NCBI GenBank assembly: GCA_015698045.1
Contig: BLAL01000208.1
Location: 248,001-312,000, forward strand
Direction: 5' to 3'
Source of the DNA: Rhizophagus clarus
Taxonomy: Eukaryota > Glomeromycota > Glomeromycetes > Glomerales > Glomeraceae
DNA length: 64,000 nucleotides
Part shown: one piece after another, positions 59,001 through 64,000 of the stretch
Layout of the letters: every line of letters starts with the position of its first letter
Position numbering within the stretch: position 1 is the stretch's first letter
Position numbers and translations under genes: made by a program
The notes under the pieces: generated by a model
The model's input: only the letters and a program-made list of their open reading frames with translations
The model's database searches: none
What the model was told of the DNA's origin: nothing

Positions 59001-62000
59001 AAATCTAATCTTATTCAAAATCGAATTGATGTTATCAAACACCTCCCAATTTTTACCGAAGTTGACCATACTTCACCGATTCCGTTGTTACCCATGCAAC
59101 CTAAAAATAAAAGTTGGTATCTTTTACCTCGTGAAGAAGAAAAATCATATGGAAAAATTATTTATCCAAGTGATAAAGGAGGATTTATTAATACTATTTC
59201 TCAAAATATGTGTTATATATTGGAAGATATTATTAAAATCCCTCGATTATCCGTAAATGATTATTGGAGAAAATATGTAATACCATTTCTTGAATCACAA
59301 GTACCAAAAGACATAGATATAGTTGTTGACAGACTTTTTGACCGATTACCGTCTTTACTTGATGCTAACTTAAAAGATGATCTTGGAAGAAGATCCTTTG
59401 TACCCGTTGGTACACTTAAAATGTCACAACGACAACAAACACCTAATAATATAAATTTAGTTAAGCCAACGGAACTATTTGATCCAGAAACAAAGACAAT
59501 GACTGATCTATTTTTTGAAAATGAGCAATTTTTTCCTGTCGGTAAATATGGCAACCCACAAAAGTACCTTCCAAATTTGAAGTCGTTAGGAATTAAATCT
59601 GTTCTTACTCCAAATGATATTATTTCTCGAATTGATGCTATTGTAAGACGAAGGGGAACTCCCAATGAAGAACTTGTTCGTATCAAAGCATCAAGGCTTT
59701 TAAGATATATTGATGATAAATGGGATCAAATAACTAATAATAATAGTGTATCCTTGGAAGCTCTTTTACAAAGTGAATGGATACCCACAGTTGACGAGTC
59801 TGGAAATAAGTTTTTTTCGAAACCTACAGACTGTTATTGCAAACAATATAAATATCTGGTTTGTTTAGCAGCACCTATTTTAGAACATAATCTTAGGAAT
59901 GATAACTTATTAAAATATTTGAAGTGGGACACTTGCCCTGATGTTGAAATTGTTATGAAACAATTGGAATTTTGTCGTAATGATGTAAATAATAAAAGAC
60001 CACCGAAGGAATTAAAATATATTTGTGACGCGATTTATGAATATATGAATAAAGCTTTTCAAGCAAATGACGAGAATTCAAAAAGGATATTAAATTTTAT
60101 CAATGAATCTTTAAAAAATGAATCATGGATTTTATGTGGAGATAAATTTCGTTCAAGTGATAAAGTTGTCATTAACCTTCCTAATAAGTTTCAGGATAAT
60201 GATTCTTTAATTGTTAAAATGCCTACAGATTATAATAAATTCAAAGATTTGTTTAAACATATGGGAGTTCAAGACGAAATTGGAGTCAAGGATTTGGTGA
60301 ATTTTATTAAAAATATGGTCAAAGAAGATAAAAATAGAATCTTAGACGCACATGAAATAGACAATGTTATTATGATTCTTGAACAAATCGCCAGGATACG
60401 AAAGGATAATCGGAGAGAAGGAAATGAAAATGATACGGAAGAATTGGAAGGGTTGTTGATTCCAAACGATAAAAATGTACTTGTTGACTTTCGTGAAATT
60501 CATTTTGATGATATGGAAGGTAGACTGAACGGACTAAACGAATTAAACGAATATTCTATCAAACATATTGCTCATAACAGTATAACTTCGGATATTGCTA
60601 CGAAATTAGAAATTCAAACTTTGATAGGAGAAATATGTAATTAAAACATTAAGGAATAATGATTATATATTATCATAATATTTATTTTCTTATTTTTATA
60701 ATTTTTAGGTAATTCTGACTGGGAAATCTTTGAACAAGATGAATCATTGACTACTAGAATAAAAAATATTCTCAAGGTAACTTTTTATTATTATTCGTTC
60801 ATATTAAATATTATTTTACTAATTATTTGGCATGAGTAGGACTATTGGATGGGCTATCTATTTAGAGAATTTCTTCAAGTAAGTTGTATAGTAATTTTGG
60901 TCTTTCTAAAATAAACAAAATTAAATTTATATCGGAAAATAAACTTCTCTAAATATAGAATGCAGACGACGCAAAAGCCAAACATTTTTTAGTAATCGTA
61001 GACGAAAGACAACTTAACTGTCCTAAAAAATCATTTATTTCAAAAAATATGGAAGATTGGCAAGGTCATGCGATATGGATTTATAATTCTGAAAAGTTTT
61101 CTCCTGATGACTTCGAATCTTTGCTCAAACTTGGCATTGGAGGGAAATCTAATGATGACACGAAAATTGGAAAATTTGGGATAGGGTTTAATTGCGCGTT
61201 TCACTTCACAGATTTGCCTAGCGTTTTGAGCGGAAAATATATTGCATTCCTAGATCCACATGCAAAATATCTTCCTCTGACAGGAATTCCTCTTAAAAGA
61301 CCCAAAGGTACTCGAATTAATTTTGTTACCAAGAAATTAAAAGAAAATTTCCCTGATCAATGCTACCCATATGAAGCGATATTTGATTTTATTAAGGAAC
61401 AATTTCCAGACAAGTACAAATCAGGAGGTTGTGATTTTTCAGAAGAATTTGAGGGAACCTTATTTAGACTCCCACTCAGAACTGCTAAGTTAGCAAAAGA
61501 TAGTGATATATCAACTAAAACCATCAATACTCATAAAATTGTGGAACTTTTCAGTAATATTCAGGATAATAATGAGATGCTATTTTTAAGAAATATAGAA
61601 TCGTGTGGTTTGTATCGCATGAAAAGTAGAGAACCTCAATTGATCTGGGAAGAAAAAATTAACATGACAAAAGAACACCGCCAATTTCGACAAAGAGTTA
61701 TTGAAAAAGAACAAATCTATCAATTGGACATTGAAAAATTTAATTATGCAAAAAACAAGAGAGTATCGGAAATATGGGCTGTATGTACGGGAGGACACAG
61801 CAAGATCAAACCAGAGTCAAGAGAGTTCGAAGATATACTTAAAAAATTTTCAGTAGAAAAACGACTCAAGGTAAACAACCTATCATTTTCATATATTCAG
61901 ATAATATTCCGTTAAATCTTTATTCATATTCTTATTTTTGTTCATTTAAACAGCCAAGAGGTGGAGTTGCTGCTTTGCTTGCTCAATCTGACGAAAAACC

Positions 62001-64000
62001 GGTGAAGGAATTAAGAGCTGAATCGGTAACTTTTTATAATATTTTGTCTATAAAGTGTTAAATTTACTAATTGATTTTGGCATTATAGTTTCCAAATCCT
62101 CCTGATCTTATAGGAAAAGTTTATTCTTATTTATCTCTATCAATAATTAGCAATTTGGGAGTTCACTTAAATGGAGACTTTTCAATATCTAGTGCAAGAA
62201 GCGGCGTTCTACAGTCTGATAACAAATTTTTACAAGCCGATTGTGATGATACAAAATGGAATAAATATATTATGCATGATGTTTTATCTGACTTGCACGT
62301 TAAATTAATTGAATATATTGTGGGGCTTGAAGAAACTCGGTACAAGAAAAATAAATCAGGTTTCATTTCACATACCATGAATAATTTTTGGCCCATTCCT
62401 GCTAGAGAAAATTCAATCCCAGCTTACAAAAGTTACGGGTTAAATGTTATTAAAAAGTTAGGTCTCAAAAGCAAAATTTTCTGGACCGGAGTTAATAAAG
62501 GTCAATTTATCCCGTTAAAAGATGCTAAAATTTTCGAGAAAGAGGAAGCAACAATCGCAGATATGTTGGTTAATTCAGGAATTTCAGCTGTAATACTCGA
62601 TAAAGATAAAATCGGACATCTTGATGAAATTAAATCCATGAACAATCTAAGATTTCCATATGAACCTATCAATGGAAGATTAATTTGCAAAGAATTACAA
62701 ATGAAAAGATTTACGATGCCTTCTTTTAATACCGGCGATTCATTATTCCAATTACTTGAATTTATTCTTCAAGATAAAAGTTCTTTTGAAATTCTCACCG
62801 GATTACCATTAGTTCCGTTGAATGATGGATCGGTCGGAAAATTTGGTGAAGTTTATTATATTGGGAAAGAAAAACATTTAAAATTGTTCCCAAAAAGCGG
62901 TTCATCAAAATTTATCTCCGTTGAATTACCGGAAAATCTACAGAACATTTTTAAGGACGAAGAATTTATTGCAATTACAAAAATCAAAAAGTTTGATGCT
63001 TCGGTTGTTTTAGACCTCTTAACGGATGAATTACCGCTCGTAAAAGAACTTGAATGGGATCCCAATGGAGAAATTATTCCGAATAAGATTTGGCTTGATA
63101 AAATCTGGTCAATATTAAATAAATCGGCAGAAAATATAGATTTCAATAAACTTTCTAGATACCCTCTTTTGCCAATGGTCGAACCTTCCAATATGCTTAT
63201 TTGTCTTGATATGAATGATCCACTTTTATACGTTCCCGAGAATGGTCATGTTCTATATCAAACATTAGTAAAACTAGAAGTGCGCTTTACTAATATGTTG
63301 TTTCATGAAAATGACCACGAAAATCTCAAAAAATGTGTCGAAAAATGCACTTCCATAAACATAATTAATGCTTTGAAAAGAGCGTGTGATTCTTCATTTT
63401 CGGATATGGAGCAATTATTTTATAAGAATGATCTGGATGATCTGGACTATGAAAAGCTTAGAGCATTTGTTAAAGCAGACATTGACATTTTAATAGGTGA
63501 GTGAAAGAAATGAGAAAAAATTTTGGTTATTTATATTCTAATAATTAATATATTTATCTTTATTATCTTAATAGAGCATGGACAAAATCATCAAATTTTT
63601 ATGGATACTTTAAAATCTTTACCCATATGGCCAATGCATACTTCTGAAAATAAATTCAATGATGCCATATCCGGAAATCTTCTTACAAACAAGCTTCCAT
63701 TTTTTTCTTTTGATCAAGATACAAATTTCTACAAGTGTGATAATGAGTCAGATTTCAATGTACTTACTAAGTTGGGTGCCAAATCTGTAAATGAATTAGA
63801 ATATATTAAACACTATATCGTGCCAACACTCTCTACACAATTTCCAGAACCTTCCGCCGAATATATCAGTTTCTTACAGAGTGTCTTATCTTTAGGGAAT
63901 CGTGAAATTGAACAATGTCTTAAATTATATCAAGCAATTCCAAACCAACCAGATACAGAACAGTCAGTTTCATATTTGGCAAGGGTAGATACTTTATATG
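56095..64000 (+). CDS. Sacsin-like protein with two HATPase modules (runs off right edge)
   Basis: Exons: 56095-56467, 56552-57354, 57429-57479, 57573-58765, 58844-60636, 60709-60776, 60840-60878, 60959-61870, 61954-62025, 62089-63496 and 63575-64000+. All joins are GT..AG and in frame, giving about 2,380 residues so far. Two Hsp90-type ATP-binding modules are seen. Module 1 has REILQNSDDAKST and GVMGVGFNSIYHITD (residues ~40-140); module 2 (from ~1428) has REFLQNADDAKAKH and GKFGIGFNCAFHFTD. Each is followed by a long conserved region (FEGTFFRYPLRT and FEGTLFRLPLRT), as in sacsin repeat regions. Sacsins act as co-chaperones linked to Hsp70 and filaments in animals; in fungi the role is unknown. 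The N-terminal RRRRKGKGFKPKEP is basic. The gene may carry further modules to the right. Confidence 0.88.

Overview
The window is eukaryotic: very AT-rich, with many short GT..AG introns (about 55-100 nt), long A/T runs and wide, decayed intergenic stretches. Several protein types (a kinase with an N-terminal CxxC..WC module, sacsin-like HATPase proteins, a division-1 chitin synthase, a small secreted protein) together with the base composition suggest an arbuscular mycorrhizal fungus of the Rhizophagus/Glomus group. That assignment is inference from recognised families; no search was run.

Layout. 1-3426 (minus): 5' part of a protein kinase-like gene that leaves the window on the left. Its first ~90 coding bases appear to be split into 29 microexons, 27 of them exactly one codon long, each embedded in a ~100-bp intron repeat. 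3.4-12.4 kb is accessory DNA: Helitron/PIF1-type helicase debris, a second and more decayed intron/mini-exon tandem array (33-nt exons, ~7.07-7.82 kb, minus), and a pogo/Tigger-like transposon with a broken transposase (9.4-11.5 kb). 12.4-14.7 kb (minus): TPR-SET protein. 14.7-20.2 kb: decayed DNA with a kinase pseudogene and a coiled-coil remnant. 20.2-23.3 kb (minus): multi-exon gene of an unrecognised, probably lineage-specific family. 23.3-28.7 kb: decayed DNA with small transposon-like ORFs. 28.7-34.2 kb (plus): a small four-exon gene with two RPWNAA motifs, then a 1458-residue RPAP1 homologue. 34.8-37.6 kb (minus): chitin synthase in three exons. 40.9-41.4 kb (plus): small secreted protein. 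42.4-44.9 kb (minus): kinase relics plus a dispersed hairpin repeat. 45.7-54.8 kb (all minus): a RanBP2-type zinc-finger protein with four SPIVKLPK repeats, a three-exon FYVE protein, a basic protein with frame breaks, and a CNH-domain protein. 56.1-64.0 kb (plus): a large sacsin-like gene with two HATPase modules that leaves the window on the right.

The genes do not form one pathway. They are independent housekeeping genes (RPAP1, chitin synthase, FYVE, CNH, SET) and lineage-expanded genes (kinases, sacsin-like, secreted protein) separated by decayed mobile DNA. The most unusual feature is the one-codon-per-exon array at 0.4-3.2 kb. It is frame-consistent with both flanking exons and deserves transcript-level testing.
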